A stretch of 64,000 bases of DNA from Ligilactobacillus apodemi DSM 16634 = JCM 16172 (GCF_001434405.1 NZ_AZFT01000053.1:186001-250000); one strand, 5' to 3'. Shown: positions 28,353 through 37,625, counted from the stretch's first letter. Notes: a model not told the origin generated them from the letters alone. Program-made: numbers and translations.

Positions 28353-29171
28353 ATGAAAATCGCAATTTTTGCAAACAAACGACCTAAATCTCAAGCAATA
28401 AAACAAAAGTTACAACAAAAGTTTATCGAACGACATTTTATTTTAGATGACAAAGATCCTGATGTGGTGATTTCGATCGGCGGAGATGGAACCTTACTTT
28501 CGGCGTTTCATCATTATCAAGATAATTTAGAAAAGATTCGTTTTGTCGGTGTTCATACCGGACATTTGGGTTTTTATACCGATTGGCGTGATGATGAGAT
28601 TGACGATTTAGTGGTAAGTTTACAATCTGATAATCGTCAAGCTGTAAGCTATCCTTTATTAGAAGTATCGGTCAAATATGCTGATAGTCCTACCCGAGCG
28701 CGTTATTTAGCGTTGAATGAATCTACCTTAAAGCGTAATAGTGCTACTATGGTAACAGATGTTTATATTGGTGGTGAGCTATTTGAGCGCTTTAGAGGGG
28801 ATGGTTTGTGTGTTTCCACCCCTACAGGATCGACAGCTTATAATAAGTCGCTTGATGGGGCAGTAGTGCACCCAAATTTAGAAGTTTTGCAGATTGCCGA
28901 GATCGGGTCGATCAATAATCGTGTTTTCCGGACGCTTAGTTCACCAATGATTATTGCCCCCAATGATTGGATCACTTTTAGACCAACTAAAGGGAGCGAT
29001 TTTATCCTAACAGTCGATTCGGACTCATATCATAATCGGAAAATTTGTGAAATTCAATATAAAGTATCCAAGCGAAGGATCTACTTTGCAAAATATCGTC
29101 ACATGCATTTTTGGCGACGAGTACAAGAGGCGTTTATAGGAACTGAAGATGAAGATAGAATGGATTTATAA
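28353..29171 (+). CDS. nadK: NAD kinase
   Basis: 272 aa enzyme phosphorylating NAD to NADP. The catalytic GGDGT loop ([11 protein letters not shown]) and the NE motif ([10 protein letters not shown]) are present, with a glycine-rich [11 protein letters not shown] segment. The start at 28353 gives [11 protein letters not shown]; an in-frame GTG at 28332 would add seven non-conserved residues. Its end overlaps the next gene by 23 bases, so translation is coupled in the relQ-nadK-rlu unit, which is conserved across Bacilli. Confidence 0.95.
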   Translation: MKIAIFANKRPKSQAIKQKLQQKFIERHFILDDKDPDVVISIGGDGTLLSAFHHYQDNLEKIRFVGVHTGHLGFYTDWRDDEIDDLVVSLQSDNRQAVSYPLLEVSVKYADSPTRARYLALNESTLKRNSATMVTDVYIGGELFERFRGDGLCVSTPTGSTAYNKSLDGAVVHPNLEVLQIAEIGSINNRVFRTLSSPMIIAPNDWITFRPTKGSDFILTVDSDSYHNRKICEIQYKVSKRRIYFAKYRHMHFWRRVQEAFIGTEDEDRMDL

Positions 29172-30066
29172 GGAAGAAACTCCCTGTCATGTAAAAACTT
29201 TTTTAAAACAAAAAGGTGTTTCGCGCAGATTATCGGCTAAAATTCGACATGAGGGTGGCGAATTATTAGTCAATCATGCTTCTGGGCGAATCGTCGATAA
29301 GTTAAAACAAGGTGATGTTATCACGATCACCTTACCACCGGAACACCCACGAAAAAGACAAGTAAAACCTTCGTATGTTCCGTTAGACATCGTGTATGAA
29401 GATGATCACTTTTTGATTGTAAATAAACCTGCACATTTGACTACGATTCCTTCACCTTTACCGCATCAACGAAGTGACTCATTGGTAAATCGAATTGTAG
29501 GGTATTATACTTTGCAGGATTATCAACAAAGCGTAGTTCATATTGCTACTCGCTTAGATCGTGATACGACTGGGCTTGTGTTGGTTGCTAAGCACCGTTA
29601 TGCGCATGCTTTGATCGATCAACAACAACAAGCGCACACAATAAAAAAAGAGTATCTTGCTTTTCTTAGTGGTAATTTAACGAAAAAACATTTTCAAGTA
29701 GCATTACCGATCGGTAGGAAGCCTAACAGTATGATCGAACGGATGGTAACAGCTAACGGACAGCCAGCCAAAACGGAATATTGGCGTGAACAGGCATTAG
29801 ACAAGATGACGATCTATCGTATTTTATTGCACACTGGTCGGACTCACCAGATCAGGGTCCATAGTGCTTTTTTAGGCCATCCTTTAGTCGGCGATCAACT
29901 ATATGGTGGTCAAAAACAAGTGCCATTATTTAGACAAGCACTGCACTGCCATCGTTTACGGTTTTATCATCCATTTTTAGAAAAAGAAATTGAATTTGTA
30001 AGTGATATTCCACGAGATATGCAAGAATATTTGCAAAAATTAGAAAAGAGGGATGAGAATGGCTGA
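29149..30066 (+). CDS. RluA-family pseudouridine synthase
   Basis: 305 aa. An N-terminal S4-like RNA-binding region (~15-60) precedes the PSUS catalytic domain, with Asp137 in the RLDRDTTG motif expected to attack the uridine. The [11 protein letters not shown] stretch is also typical. Related to Bacillus YjbO; it probably modifies rRNA, but the site cannot be told from sequence. The start lies inside the 3' end of nadK, and mgtE begins inside its own 3' end, so all are tightly coupled. Confidence 0.9.
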   Translation: MKIEWIYKEETPCHVKTFLKQKGVSRRLSAKIRHEGGELLVNHASGRIVDKLKQGDVITITLPPEHPRKRQVKPSYVPLDIVYEDDHFLIVNKPAHLTTIPSPLPHQRSDSLVNRIVGYYTLQDYQQSVVHIATRLDRDTTGLVLVAKHRYAHALIDQQQQAHTIKKEYLAFLSGNLTKKHFQVALPIGRKPNSMIERMVTANGQPAKTEYWREQALDKMTIYRILLHTGRTHQIRVHSAFLGHPLVGDQLYGGQKQVPLFRQALHCHRLRFYHPFLEKEIEFVSDIPRDMQEYLQKLEKRDENG

Positions 30067-31429
30067 AAATCTGGTGAATACTCAAGCAACTGAGGAAAAG
30101 ATCATCCAGCTTCTGAACAGCCAAAAAGCACGGCAATTCAGAGAAAATTATTTAGACTTACACGTCTATGAACAAGCTCAAATTTTTACGGAATTAAATA
30201 AACAACAAAGGGCGAGGCTCTATCGCTATTTAACGGCAAATGAAGTAGGTGACATGTTTGACGCGATCGAAGATGAACCAGAAGAAGTCGTAAAGTATTT
30301 TGAAGAGATGGCACCACAATATGCTGCAAATGTAATTGACGAAATGTATACCGATAATGCGGTTGATATTTTGGCGTACGTTCCTAAAAAGGAATTAGCA
30401 GGTTATTTGCGACTCTTACCGACCGAAAAAGCAGCTGAGATTCGTGAAATGTTATACTACGAAGATAAGACGGCCGGGGCGATCATGTCCACTGAATATG
30501 TTGAGATCGTGGGTAATCAAACCGTACGTTCTGCCATGCATGTAGTAAAACGTGAGGCAAGTGAAGCAGAAACGATTTACTACATTTATGTAGTTGAACC
30601 TGATAACAAACTGATCGGTGTGTTGACTTTACGTGATCTATTGATAAACGACGATGATGAGATGATCAGTGATATTATGACTACTCCAGTTATGTCAGTT
30701 AAAGTTTCCGATGATCAAGCCGAAGTTGCGCAAACGATTCGTGATTATAACTTCTTAGCAATTCCGGTAACAGATTATGAAGGAAAATTGATCGGGATCA
30801 TCAACGTTGACGATATTATTGACGTTATTGATGAAGAGTCTGCAGAAGATTATTCCGGGTTGGCTGCGGTTGATACCGAAGAAATCGCCGATAACCCGCT
30901 AAAAGCAGCTAGTAATCGTCTTCCATGGCTAATCGTGTTGCTTTTATTAGGGATGTCGACGACTACATTGATCTCGCATTATGAAGGCATGATCAGCCAA
31001 GCAAGTATTTTAGCAATTTTTGTTTCCTCAATTACGGGGACGGCCGGAAATGCGGGGACGCAAAGTTTAGCGGTGGCAATTAGACGTTTGTCAAGCCGTG
31101 ATGAAGATAAGCCTTCGATTTATCGTCAATTTATCCTTGAATTGTTGACTGGCTTGGTTACGGGCTTGATTACTGGAGCAACGATCTTTTTGATTGTTGG
31201 TCTGTGGAAACAAAATTTTGTTTTAGGTTTTGTGATCGGGATGGCAATGACATGTGCAATCACAGTCGCTAATTTAGCGGGGAGCTTTATTCCTAATTTG
31301 ATGAATAAGATCGGAGTAGATCCAGCGGTAGCATCGGGACCGTTTATTTCAACTTTAAGTGATTTGACTTCTGTGTTGATCTACTTTAATATTGCTAAAC
31401 TATTTATGAAATTTTTCATGGGGACATAA
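30059..31429 (+). CDS. mgtE: Magnesium transporter MgtE
   Basis: 456 aa. The cytoplasmic part has an MgtE_N superhelix (~1-130) and two CBS domains (~130-260; IMTTPVMSVKVSDD), followed by five membrane helices (~285-455) including the pore sequence GTAGNAGTQSLAVAIR. Magnesium binding in the cytoplasmic domain closes the channel in known structures. The ATG at 30059 is six bases after GAGGG; the ATG at 30053 is too close. It overlaps the preceding pseudouridine synthase gene by eight bases. Confidence 0.94.
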   Translation: MAENLVNTQATEEKIIQLLNSQKARQFRENYLDLHVYEQAQIFTELNKQQRARLYRYLTANEVGDMFDAIEDEPEEVVKYFEEMAPQYAANVIDEMYTDNAVDILAYVPKKELAGYLRLLPTEKAAEIREMLYYEDKTAGAIMSTEYVEIVGNQTVRSAMHVVKREASEAETIYYIYVVEPDNKLIGVLTLRDLLINDDDEMISDIMTTPVMSVKVSDDQAEVAQTIRDYNFLAIPVTDYEGKLIGIINVDDIIDVIDEESAEDYSGLAAVDTEEIADNPLKAASNRLPWLIVLLLLGMSTTTLISHYEGMISQASILAIFVSSITGTAGNAGTQSLAVAIRRLSSRDEDKPSIYRQFILELLTGLVTGLITGATIFLIVGLWKQNFVLGFVIGMAMTCAITVANLAGSFIPNLMNKIGVDPAVASGPFISTLSDLTSVLIYFNIAKLFMKFFMGT

Positions 31430-31445
31430 AAAAGGTGATTTAACA

Positions 31446-32468
31446 ATGTTGATGCTTATTATATTTTTGGCGTTTTTAGTAACTGCAGGTGCTTTTGGCT
31501 ACACGATGTATCATGAGCCTCGTTCATTATGGGCTGGGGCAACTTGTACCGCGTTTTTAGCGATGAGCGTTGCGTTTATTTTATCGATTCTTTTCCACTA
31601 TAGTGAAGTGATCATGGCACATCAGCCAGTGCATATTTTGCTTAGTTTGTTAGCGATGGTGGTAGTACTTGTAGGATTGATGTTACCCTTCATTTTGATC
31701 TTAGCTTTTTTATACAATGGTATTAAGATCTTATTTAAGGAAGGTTTCAAACCACATAATTTATTATCGCTATTTTTTGCTTTTCTTTGTATTGGGTACC
31801 TATTTGTGTGGCCATTAGTAGGAGATCTTAGCAACCGCAATATTTGGCGCTATACCTATGAATATTTGGGGACCCTTGCGCTTTATTTTATTGGCGTAAT
31901 GATGATGTATACCTTGACACTATGGCTAAATTTACTTCATTTTAAGCGAAATAAACTTGATTATATCGTAGTATTAGGTGCTGGATTAAATGGGACAGAA
32001 GTTACTCTTTTACTAGCAGCCCGAATTGATCGGGCGATCAAAGTTTATCAAAAAAATCCGCACATGAAATTGATCATGTCTGGTGGTAAAGGACCGGATG
32101 AAGTTATTGCAGAAGCAGAAGCAATGAAAAATTATGCAGTTAAACAAGGCGTGCCTGCCGAAGATATTTTGGTAGAAAATAAGTCAACGACGACATATGA
32201 AAATATTTTATTTTCACATAAATTAATGAAACCAGATGCTAAATTTGGTATCGCAACGAATTCCTATCACGTTTACCGTGCGTTAGTAATTGCTAAAAGA
32301 CAAGGGTTAAAATGTGTGGGTTTTGGTGCCAAAACGCGGTGGTATTTTACCTTAAATGCGTTTATGCGTGAATATATTGCATATTTGCGAATCACATATA
32401 AATTACAACTAAGTGTAGTTACGCTAATCGGATTAATGTATATGGTATTTGCTTTGATAAAATTTTAG
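31446..32468 (+). CDS. DUF218 (YdcF/SanA-type) membrane protein
   Basis: 340 aa. About six hydrophobic segments occupy the first ~165 residues. A DUF218 domain (~172-310) follows, with VVLGAGLNGTEV at its start and a final membrane helix near 318-338. DUF218 proteins include E. coli SanA and ElyC, which influence envelope integrity; the biochemical reaction is unknown. AAGGTGA precedes the ATG, 16 bases after mgtE, so it belongs to the same operon and is its last gene. Confidence 0.85.
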   Translation: MLMLIIFLAFLVTAGAFGYTMYHEPRSLWAGATCTAFLAMSVAFILSILFHYSEVIMAHQPVHILLSLLAMVVVLVGLMLPFILILAFLYNGIKILFKEGFKPHNLLSLFFAFLCIGYLFVWPLVGDLSNRNIWRYTYEYLGTLALYFIGVMMMYTLTLWLNLLHFKRNKLDYIVVLGAGLNGTEVTLLLAARIDRAIKVYQKNPHMKLIMSGGKGPDEVIAEAEAMKNYAVKQGVPAEDILVENKSTTTYENILFSHKLMKPDAKFGIATNSYHVYRALVIAKRQGLKCVGFGAKTRWYFTLNAFMREYIAYLRITYKLQLSVVTLIGLMYMVFALIKF

Positions 32469-32472
32469 CTAA

Positions 32473-32505
32473 AAAAAGACCTCGAAAATTTCCGAGGTCT
32501 TTTTT
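32473..32505. terminator. Bidirectional terminator between the DUF218 gene and cutC
   Basis: AAAAAGACCTCG and CGAGGTCTTTTT form a perfect stem around AAAATTTC, with A and T runs on the two sides. Confidence 0.93.
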
Positions 32506-32509
32506 AGTT

Positions 32510-33142
32510 TTAAAGAATCTTTGTACCGTGCACAGCTTTGACGTTTAAAGCATCAGCCACGGCTTGGGCATTTTGGGCAGTGATCTTTCCACCAGGAAGA
32601 ATTGTAATGCGGCCATCTGCATAAGCAATAAGTTCTTTTAAATGTTCGAAATTACCTTCGATCGGTGTATCACTAGAACCACCATGGGTTAAAATACGAC
32701 TGAATCCTTGTTCGACTGCCCAGTCGATCGCTTCTTTTTGTGCTGGTAAAGATAGTTGGTCAAAGGCCATATTAAATACGAGTTCCATGCCTCCAGCAGC
32801 AGCGATCAAAGTTTCCATTGCCTCATAATCGATTTGGTCGTCAGCGGTTAGAGCTCCGATGCATACCGCATCAGCGCCTACTGCTTGTGCCTCTAAAATA
32901 TCGGCTTCCATGATTTTTAGTTCAATATCATTGTAGACAAAATTACCACCACGAGCACGTACTAAAATAACTAAGGGAATATTTTTTTCATGGGTATATT
33001 TAATGGCTTCACCCATAACACCTTTGCTGACTGTAGTACCACCGACAGCAAGATTATCACAAAGTTCAATGCGATTAGCACCATTTAAAATTGCTTGTGG
33101 TAAATTAGTATAATTTTCAAGACAAACTTCTTTATAAAGCAT
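32510..33142 (-). CDS. cutC: CutC family protein (copper homeostasis family)
   Basis: 210 aa TIM-barrel protein of the CutC family (NRIELCDNLAVGGTTVS, VLVRARGGNFVYND, LTHGGSSDTPIEG). The link of this family to copper is uncertain, and in Firmicutes the true function is unsettled; an enzyme role on a small metabolite is plausible. It is read leftward after the lactonase-like gene, 31 bases apart, so the two are probably one operon. Confidence 0.88.
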   Translation of the reverse strand: MLYKEVCLENYTNLPQAILNGANRIELCDNLAVGGTTVSKGVMGEAIKYTHEKNIPLVILVRARGGNFVYNDIELKIMEADILEAQAVGADAVCIGALTADDQIDYEAMETLIAAAGGMELVFNMAFDQLSLPAQKEAIDWAVEQGFSRILTHGGSSDTPIEGNFEHLKELIAYADGRITILPGGKITAQNAQAVADALNVKAVHGTKIL

Positions 33143-33173
33143 TTATTTCATTCCTTTGTTACAAAAGTAATTT

Positions 33174-34205
33174 TTAAGCGTTAGTTGGATCAAAATAGAC
33201 ACAAACTCCTTCAGGTAGGGGAATATCTTGGCTCAATAATGTCAAAGTACCTTGGGCTTGATCACGTTGATAAACGCTGATATTGTCAGTTTCTTGGTTG
33301 ACTACCACGAGAAATTTATCAGTTAGATCAAGCGCAAAGTCACGTGGAAATGCTCCTTTGGTGTCTACCAATTGTAGTAATTGTGGTTTTTTGGTAGTTA
33401 CATCAAAAACGGCTACTGAATCGTGACCACGATTTGAGACATAAACAAAATGTCCGTCTTGGGAAATTTTGATTGCAGCCGCGCCGTTATGTTGTCCCCA
33501 ATTTTCAGGGATCGTTGACACCGTATTTAATAGGGCAAAAGTACCACCATTTTTATCGTAGTGCAGGGTTGATAAAGTACTGGAGAGTTCACCTACTAGA
33601 TAGGCAGTTTCGTTGTCTGGGGCAAAAACTAAATGTCTAGGTCCTAAGCCTGGTTTAGTTTTTAAGACCGCTACAAATTTGAGTTTGCCGGTTTCGGTCA
33701 CATCATAAGTTGTAATCGTATCATTGCCAAGATCAACAGCAACTAAGCGTCCGTCTGGAGTTAAATCAGTATAGTGAATATGCGCACTATCTTGTTCATG
33801 ACGTGGACCATATCCTTTATGCGTGACCGTATCACATAAGGTAAGCGCTTTACCATTATCAAACTGGTAAACCTTGATCTGACCAGTATGATAGTTAGCT
33901 GTATAAATAAAATGACGTTTTTGATCGTATGCAATATAACACGGATTTGGTTCTTCGGTCAACGCATCGGCTAAAAGTGCATAACTATCTTGACTTGGAT
34001 CATAGGCAGCGATTCCGCCTAGAGGACCTTCTTTAGCGATCGTAAGCAAAGTATTATCTGGAGAGATCGTCAAATAAGTTGGATTTTCAACCGCAACGAC
34101 TGGTTGTGGAGTGCTTAAAGTACCAGTGGTTGGATCGAAAGTAGCCCGATAGATCCCTTGGCTACTTTTTTTAGTATACGTACCAAAATAAATATTTTCT
34201 TTCAT
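33174..34205 (-). CDS. pgl: Lactonase family beta-propeller (6-phosphogluconolactonase-like)
   Basis: 343 aa seven-bladed propeller of the lactonase family (PF10282). Repeats can be followed at NPTYLTISPDN, GPRHLVFAPDN, DGHFVYVSNRG and FPRDFALDLTD. The best-known member, E. coli Pgl, hydrolyses 6-phosphogluconolactone; lactobacillar relatives are annotated the same way, untested. The ATG at 34205 (MKENIYFGTYTK) follows AGGTG; the TTG one codon earlier is less likely. A long imperfect hairpin lies in its leader just upstream. Confidence 0.8.
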   Translation of the reverse strand: MKENIYFGTYTKKSSQGIYRATFDPTTGTLSTPQPVVAVENPTYLTISPDNTLLTIAKEGPLGGIAAYDPSQDSYALLADALTEEPNPCYIAYDQKRHFIYTANYHTGQIKVYQFDNGKALTLCDTVTHKGYGPRHEQDSAHIHYTDLTPDGRLVAVDLGNDTITTYDVTETGKLKFVAVLKTKPGLGPRHLVFAPDNETAYLVGELSSTLSTLHYDKNGGTFALLNTVSTIPENWGQHNGAAAIKISQDGHFVYVSNRGHDSVAVFDVTTKKPQLLQLVDTKGAFPRDFALDLTDKFLVVVNQETDNISVYQRDQAQGTLTLLSQDIPLPEGVCVYFDPTNA

Positions 34206-34220
34206 CAAGGTGCACCTAAT

Positions 34221-34262
34221 ATACTATATTGCGCTTGTGTCACGAACACAGGTCTATAGTAT
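34221..34262 (-). promoter_or_regulatory. Nested inverted repeat in the leader of the lactonase-like gene
   Basis: Outer arms ATACTATA and TATAGTAT (perfect, eight bases) enclose an inner TGTGT-CACGA-ACACA hairpin. It starts only 15 bases before the start codon, so it could be an operator or an RNA structure. Confidence 0.55.
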
Positions 34263-34419
34263 CCTTTCTGTAATAATTAGAGCTAGATCTTAACTACTTA
34301 TTAGCTTGATTACTAGTTTATTCAATTAACTTATTTTAACACATTTAGCTTGAAAAGTTATCGCTGAGCTGTTATTTGACTGGATAGGGGAAAAACTACT
34401 TTTCTGTAGTGAAATGCTG

Positions 34420-34453
34420 TATAATATGGTGGTGTATAAGGTGCTTTTATACA
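34420..34453 (+). promoter_or_regulatory. -10 box and adjoining inverted repeat before the EIIA-like gene
   Basis: A TATAAT at 34420-34425 is followed by arms TGTATAA and TTATACA (34433-34439, 34447-34453). The repeat begins about where transcription should start, an operator-like position. No good -35 was seen. Confidence 0.5.
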
Positions 34454-34491
34454 AATTTACCGTATTAGGCAGCGAAGAGAGGGTATTAGTT

Positions 34492-34854
34492 ATGATAAAG
34501 AGTAAAGTTGTTGCAATTGGGGCAGAAGCTATTTCTAAGAGTGAACCTATCTTGATTTTATTTGATGAAACTGCATCAGATAGATTAAAAGAAGTTTCTT
34601 TGATTCAACGTTTTGAAAATGATGCGGTTGCAAATTATGATTTAAAAGTTGGTTCACCAATTAAGATCGGTGAGCAAGAATATCAAGTTAAATATTTAGG
34701 TGGCTTAGTTAAAAGTAACTTGACCTCAATTGGGCATACAGTACTCAATTTTAAGGAATTGCCAGCTAAAGAACATTTGCAAGATAACGTTCTTTACCTT
34801 GAACCACATGTAATGCCAGTTGTAACAGAAGGTACTGAAATTATTTATGGCTAA
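34492..34854 (+). CDS. Orphan glucitol/sorbitol-type PTS EIIA domain protein
   Basis: 120 aa, matching the PTSIIA_gutA fold (MIKSKVVAIGAEAISKSE, KVGSPIKIGEQEYQVKYLG, LTSIGHTVLNF). No EIIB, EIIC or sorbitol dehydrogenase genes are nearby. By recall of E. coli SrlB, the phosphorylated His43 lies in a CFIH motif; the same position here reads SLIQ, so the phosphate-accepting His appears to be Gln. A regulatory or repurposed role is therefore likely. The ATG at 34492 follows AGAGAGGG. The longer in-frame start at 34414 would put the -10 box inside the gene and is rejected. Confidence 0.78.
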   Translation: MIKSKVVAIGAEAISKSEPILILFDETASDRLKEVSLIQRFENDAVANYDLKVGSPIKIGEQEYQVKYLGGLVKSNLTSIGHTVLNFKELPAKEHLQDNVLYLEPHVMPVVTEGTEIIYG

Positions 34855-34859
34855 TAAAT

Positions 34860-34893
34860 AAAAAAGCTTGGGCTTCAAAACCCAAGCTTTTTT
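34860..34893. terminator. Bidirectional terminator between the EIIA-like gene and guaC
   Basis: AAAAGCTTGGG and CCCAAGCTTTT form a perfect stem with A and T flanks. Confidence 0.93.
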
Positions 34894-34896
34894 ATT

Positions 34897-35874
34897 TTAG
34901 TATTGATCACCATTAAAAATTGAATTTTTAACGATTACATAGTCGACCTTACGTAAAGCTGATAGATCACGACCACCAGCATAAGAGATCGAAGACTGAA
35001 GATCTTCATGCATTTCGCGTAAGGTGTCTGCAATATGTCCACGATATGGGACTAATAACTTTTTACCTTCAACGTTTTTATACTCGCCCTTTTGATATTG
35101 TGAGGCAGAGCCGAAATAAGTTTTGTATTTTTTACCATCTTGTTCAATAATTTCACCTGGAGTTTCAGCATGGCCCGCAAACATTGAGCCGATCATACAC
35201 ATTGAAGCGCCAAAGCGTACGGATTTAGCGATATCACCGTTTGTCCGAATCCCACCGTCAGCTACAATTGGCTTGCTAGCAGCTTTACCACAGAGACGAA
35301 GCGCTGCTAATTGCCAACCACCAGTCCCAAAACCGGTCTTGACTTTAGTGATGCAAGCTTTCCCAGGTCCGATTCCAACTTTTGTTGCATCGGCGCCGGC
35401 ATTTTCTAATTCGCGCACGCCTTCAGGAGTACCAACGTTACCTGCGATCACAAAGCTTCCAGGCAGTTTCTTTTTAATATGCTTGATCATATCGATCACT
35501 GTGTCAGAGTGTCCGTGAGCAATATCGATCGTGATATATTCGGGGATGAGATTATGTTCAGCCAATTGATCGATCAATTGATATTCTTTTTCTTTTACCC
35601 CAACAGAAATTGATGCAAACAAGCCAAGTTGGTGCATTTTTTTCACAAATGGTAGGCGTTCATCTTCATCAAAGCGGTGCATGATGTAGAAATAGCCATT
35701 TTGAGCCAACCAAATAGCTAAATCTTCATCGATCACCGTTTGCATATTGGCTGGAACAACGGGAATATTAAAGGTCATTGGTCCGAACTTGACGCGTGTA
35801 TCGATCTCGGAACGACTTTTAACAATACATTTGTTTGGTACAAGTTGAATATCTTCATAATCAAATACTGGCAT
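34897..35874 (-). CDS. guaC: GMP reductase
   Basis: 325 aa TIM-barrel enzyme converting GMP to IMP with NADPH, in purine salvage. The IMPDH/GMPR signature with catalytic Cys is visible in [21 protein letters not shown]. Length and the absence of CBS domains separate it from IMP dehydrogenase. It is monocistronic and read leftward. A perfect palindrome lies about 50 bases upstream of its start. It complements the purE-purK-purB genes further right, although they are not linked. Confidence 0.93.
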   Translation of the reverse strand: MPVFDYEDIQLVPNKCIVKSRSEIDTRVKFGPMTFNIPVVPANMQTVIDEDLAIWLAQNGYFYIMHRFDEDERLPFVKKMHQLGLFASISVGVKEKEYQLIDQLAEHNLIPEYITIDIAHGHSDTVIDMIKHIKKKLPGSFVIAGNVGTPEGVRELENAGADATKVGIGPGKACITKVKTGFGTGGWQLAALRLCGKAASKPIVADGGIRTNGDIAKSVRFGASMCMIGSMFAGHAETPGEIIEQDGKKYKTYFGSASQYQKGEYKNVEGKKLLVPYRGHIADTLREMHEDLQSSISYAGGRDLSALRKVDYVIVKNSIFNGDQY

Positions 35875-35924
35875 GATTATATACCCCTTTATCTATAACT
35901 GTTATTATTCGTAAAAAAAATAGT

Positions 35925-35940
35925 TTGCTCATTTGAGCAA
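35925..35940. promoter_or_regulatory. Palindrome between guaC and ybaK
   Basis: TTGCTCA-TT-TGAGCAA is a perfect 7+2+7 palindrome in the divergent promoter region. It does not resemble a PurBox. Function unknown. Confidence 0.45.
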
Positions 35941-36093
35941 GAATAAATATAACTTATTAGTCAAAGTAAGTCAAATGAAATTGCTTATTTTTTAAATAAA
36001 AGTTCGGATTTTGCTGGAATGTTCATTAAGAGCTGTGGTCGACAATTTTAGTAATTGACGTTAAAATATCAGAGATGAAAGCGAGGCAAAGAG

Positions 36094-36606
36094 ATGGCGA
36101 AGAAAAACAAAAAAATAAAAGAAAAAAAGACAAATGATGAACGGATCTTAGATCAACATAATATTACCTATCGTGAAGCTAATTTTGAGTGGTTGACTAA
36201 GCATCAATCTGCGCTCGAAGAAGCTAAAGCGCAAGGGGTAGATCCAAAAAGTATTTTAAAAACGATCGTCTTACAAGCCAACAAAGATCCTAAAGACTAT
36301 GTCGTTGTTTGTTTGCCGATCGAATATGAGATCGATTTGAAGTTGACAGCCCAACAATTGCAAAAAAAGCAACTACATTTAGCTGATAATAAGAATTTGA
36401 TCAATATCACGGGGTATATTCACGGTGCCAACACACCGATCGGAATCAGTGTGCGAAAAAATTTCCCAGTGTATTTTGACGAACGGATCAAACCTTTTGA
36501 AGAGATCTCAGTTTCGGCGGGAAAAGTTGGGCGTTCGGTGCGCTTGAAACAAAGCGACTTAGTCAACCTTGTCAAAGGAAAATACATTCAGGTCTCAAAA
36601 GGATAA
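36094..36606 (+). CDS. ybaK: YbaK/EbsC-type aminoacyl-tRNA deacylase
   Basis: 170 aa. It has the YbaK fold with a Lys-rich N-terminal tail; the core is ILKTIVLQANKD...VVVCLPIEYEIDLK and ends in SAGKVGRSVRL. YbaK removes Cys mistakenly attached to tRNA-Pro. GAGGCAAAGAG precedes the ATG. rlmA begins four bases after its stop, so the two translation-quality genes are coupled. Confidence 0.88.
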   Translation: MAKKNKKIKEKKTNDERILDQHNITYREANFEWLTKHQSALEEAKAQGVDPKSILKTIVLQANKDPKDYVVVCLPIEYEIDLKLTAQQLQKKQLHLADNKNLINITGYIHGANTPIGISVRKNFPVYFDERIKPFEEISVSAGKVGRSVRLKQSDLVNLVKGKYIQVSKG

Positions 36607-36610
36607 AAAC

Positions 36611-37468
36611 ATGAAGAAAATAGAACGAGGCGCACAATTTGTTGCCCAAAATCTCCAACTTTTTTGTTGCCCAGTATGTCAAGCAGATTTTACTAAAGTA
36701 GTTGAGCATAGCGTTTTTTGTGCGCATAAACATCAGTTTGATCTTTCCAAAAAAGGAACGCTTTACTTGATCAAACATGGTGTAACTAGTGATTATGATG
36801 ACGATGAAATGTGGCAAGCACGTCGGATTTTGTTACAAGCAGGACTATTTGATCCAATTATACACGCTATCATAGCACAAATGGATCAACCTACTAATGC
36901 CAATATTTTAGACATTGGCTGTGGTGAAGGCAGTGTCTTACACCGTTTAGAAGAATTGCGTCAAAATAAGACTGAGAGTTATGTAGGTTTTGATATTTCT
37001 AAACGGGCGATCAATCTCGCAACCCAGCAAGAAACTACGGGATTTTTTTGCGTTGCTGACTTAGCTGCGTTGCCTTTTAGGGATAAATCGTTTGATTATT
37101 TGATCGATATTTTTTCCCCATCGGCTTATCATGAATTTAAACGAGTGCAAACTGACCAAGGAAAGTTATTGAAAATTATTCCTAATGCAAATTACTTGGG
37201 TGAATTACGGCGGGCTTTATACGATAAAAATGATGAAAAACACGCCTATAGTAATCAAAAAGTGTTGGATTTATTTTATCAACACTATCCTGAGGCTAAA
37301 ACTCAGCGGATTTCTTATGAATTTGAATTAACTCCAAAATTATTTGAAAATCTTTTGAAAATGACGCCACTGCAATGGGGCGCAAGCAAAGCAAGGTTAC
37401 AAGAAGTGGCACAAAAAGGCTTAACGAAGATCTCAGTTGATGTAACTTTGTTAATGGGCGAAAAATAA
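36611..37468 (+). CDS. rlmA: 23S rRNA (guanine-N1)-methyltransferase RlmA
   Basis: 285 aa SAM-dependent methyltransferase. The N-terminal zinc site is CCPVCQ...CAHKHQFDLSKKG. The SAM-binding LDIGCGEGSVL loop is at ~100-110, followed by the methyltransferase fold. RlmA(II) methylates G748 in Gram-positives and affects tylosin/macrolide binding; RlmA(I) acts on G745. The subtype is inferred from the phylum. The ATG at 36611 follows AAAAGGA at the end of ybaK; a longer start at 36569 lies inside ybaK and is rejected. Confidence 0.9.
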   Translation: MKKIERGAQFVAQNLQLFCCPVCQADFTKVVEHSVFCAHKHQFDLSKKGTLYLIKHGVTSDYDDDEMWQARRILLQAGLFDPIIHAIIAQMDQPTNANILDIGCGEGSVLHRLEELRQNKTESYVGFDISKRAINLATQQETTGFFCVADLAALPFRDKSFDYLIDIFSPSAYHEFKRVQTDQGKLLKIIPNANYLGELRRALYDKNDEKHAYSNQKVLDLFYQHYPEAKTQRISYEFELTPKLFENLLKMTPLQWGASKARLQEVAQKGLTKISVDVTLLMGEK

Positions 37469-37481
37469 TTTTGAAAAAGTA

Positions 37482-37510
37482 TTGAAAACAAAAATTGAAA
37501 ATGCTATGAT
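37482..37510 (+). promoter_or_regulatory. Promoter of the trmL leader
   Basis: TTGAAA, 17 bases, TATGAT. It lies 13 bases after rlmA ends and would start an RNA of about 105 bases up to the terminator at 37581-37625. Confidence 0.65.
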
Positions 37511-37516
37511 AGTTAC

Positions 37517-37625
37517 TAAGAAATCGGTTATGAGCAATTAACGGAACTGGCGTTAGTTGCTATGTGATTGTACTTCATTAACGTAACTGTTCGCCGTGCC
37601 CACACCGAATGGTTACGCTTTTTTT
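37517..37625 (+). ncRNA. Candidate structured leader or small RNA upstream of trmL
   Basis: Downstream of a good promoter an 11-base stem (AGCAATTAACG with CGTTAGTTGCT, one G-T pair, seven-base loop) is followed by a terminator hairpin (CGTAAC/GTTACG with inner TTCG/CGAA) and a T run. It ends 31 bases before the trmL start. It could be an attenuator or an independent small RNA. I do not recognise it as a known riboswitch or T-box. Confidence 0.6.
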
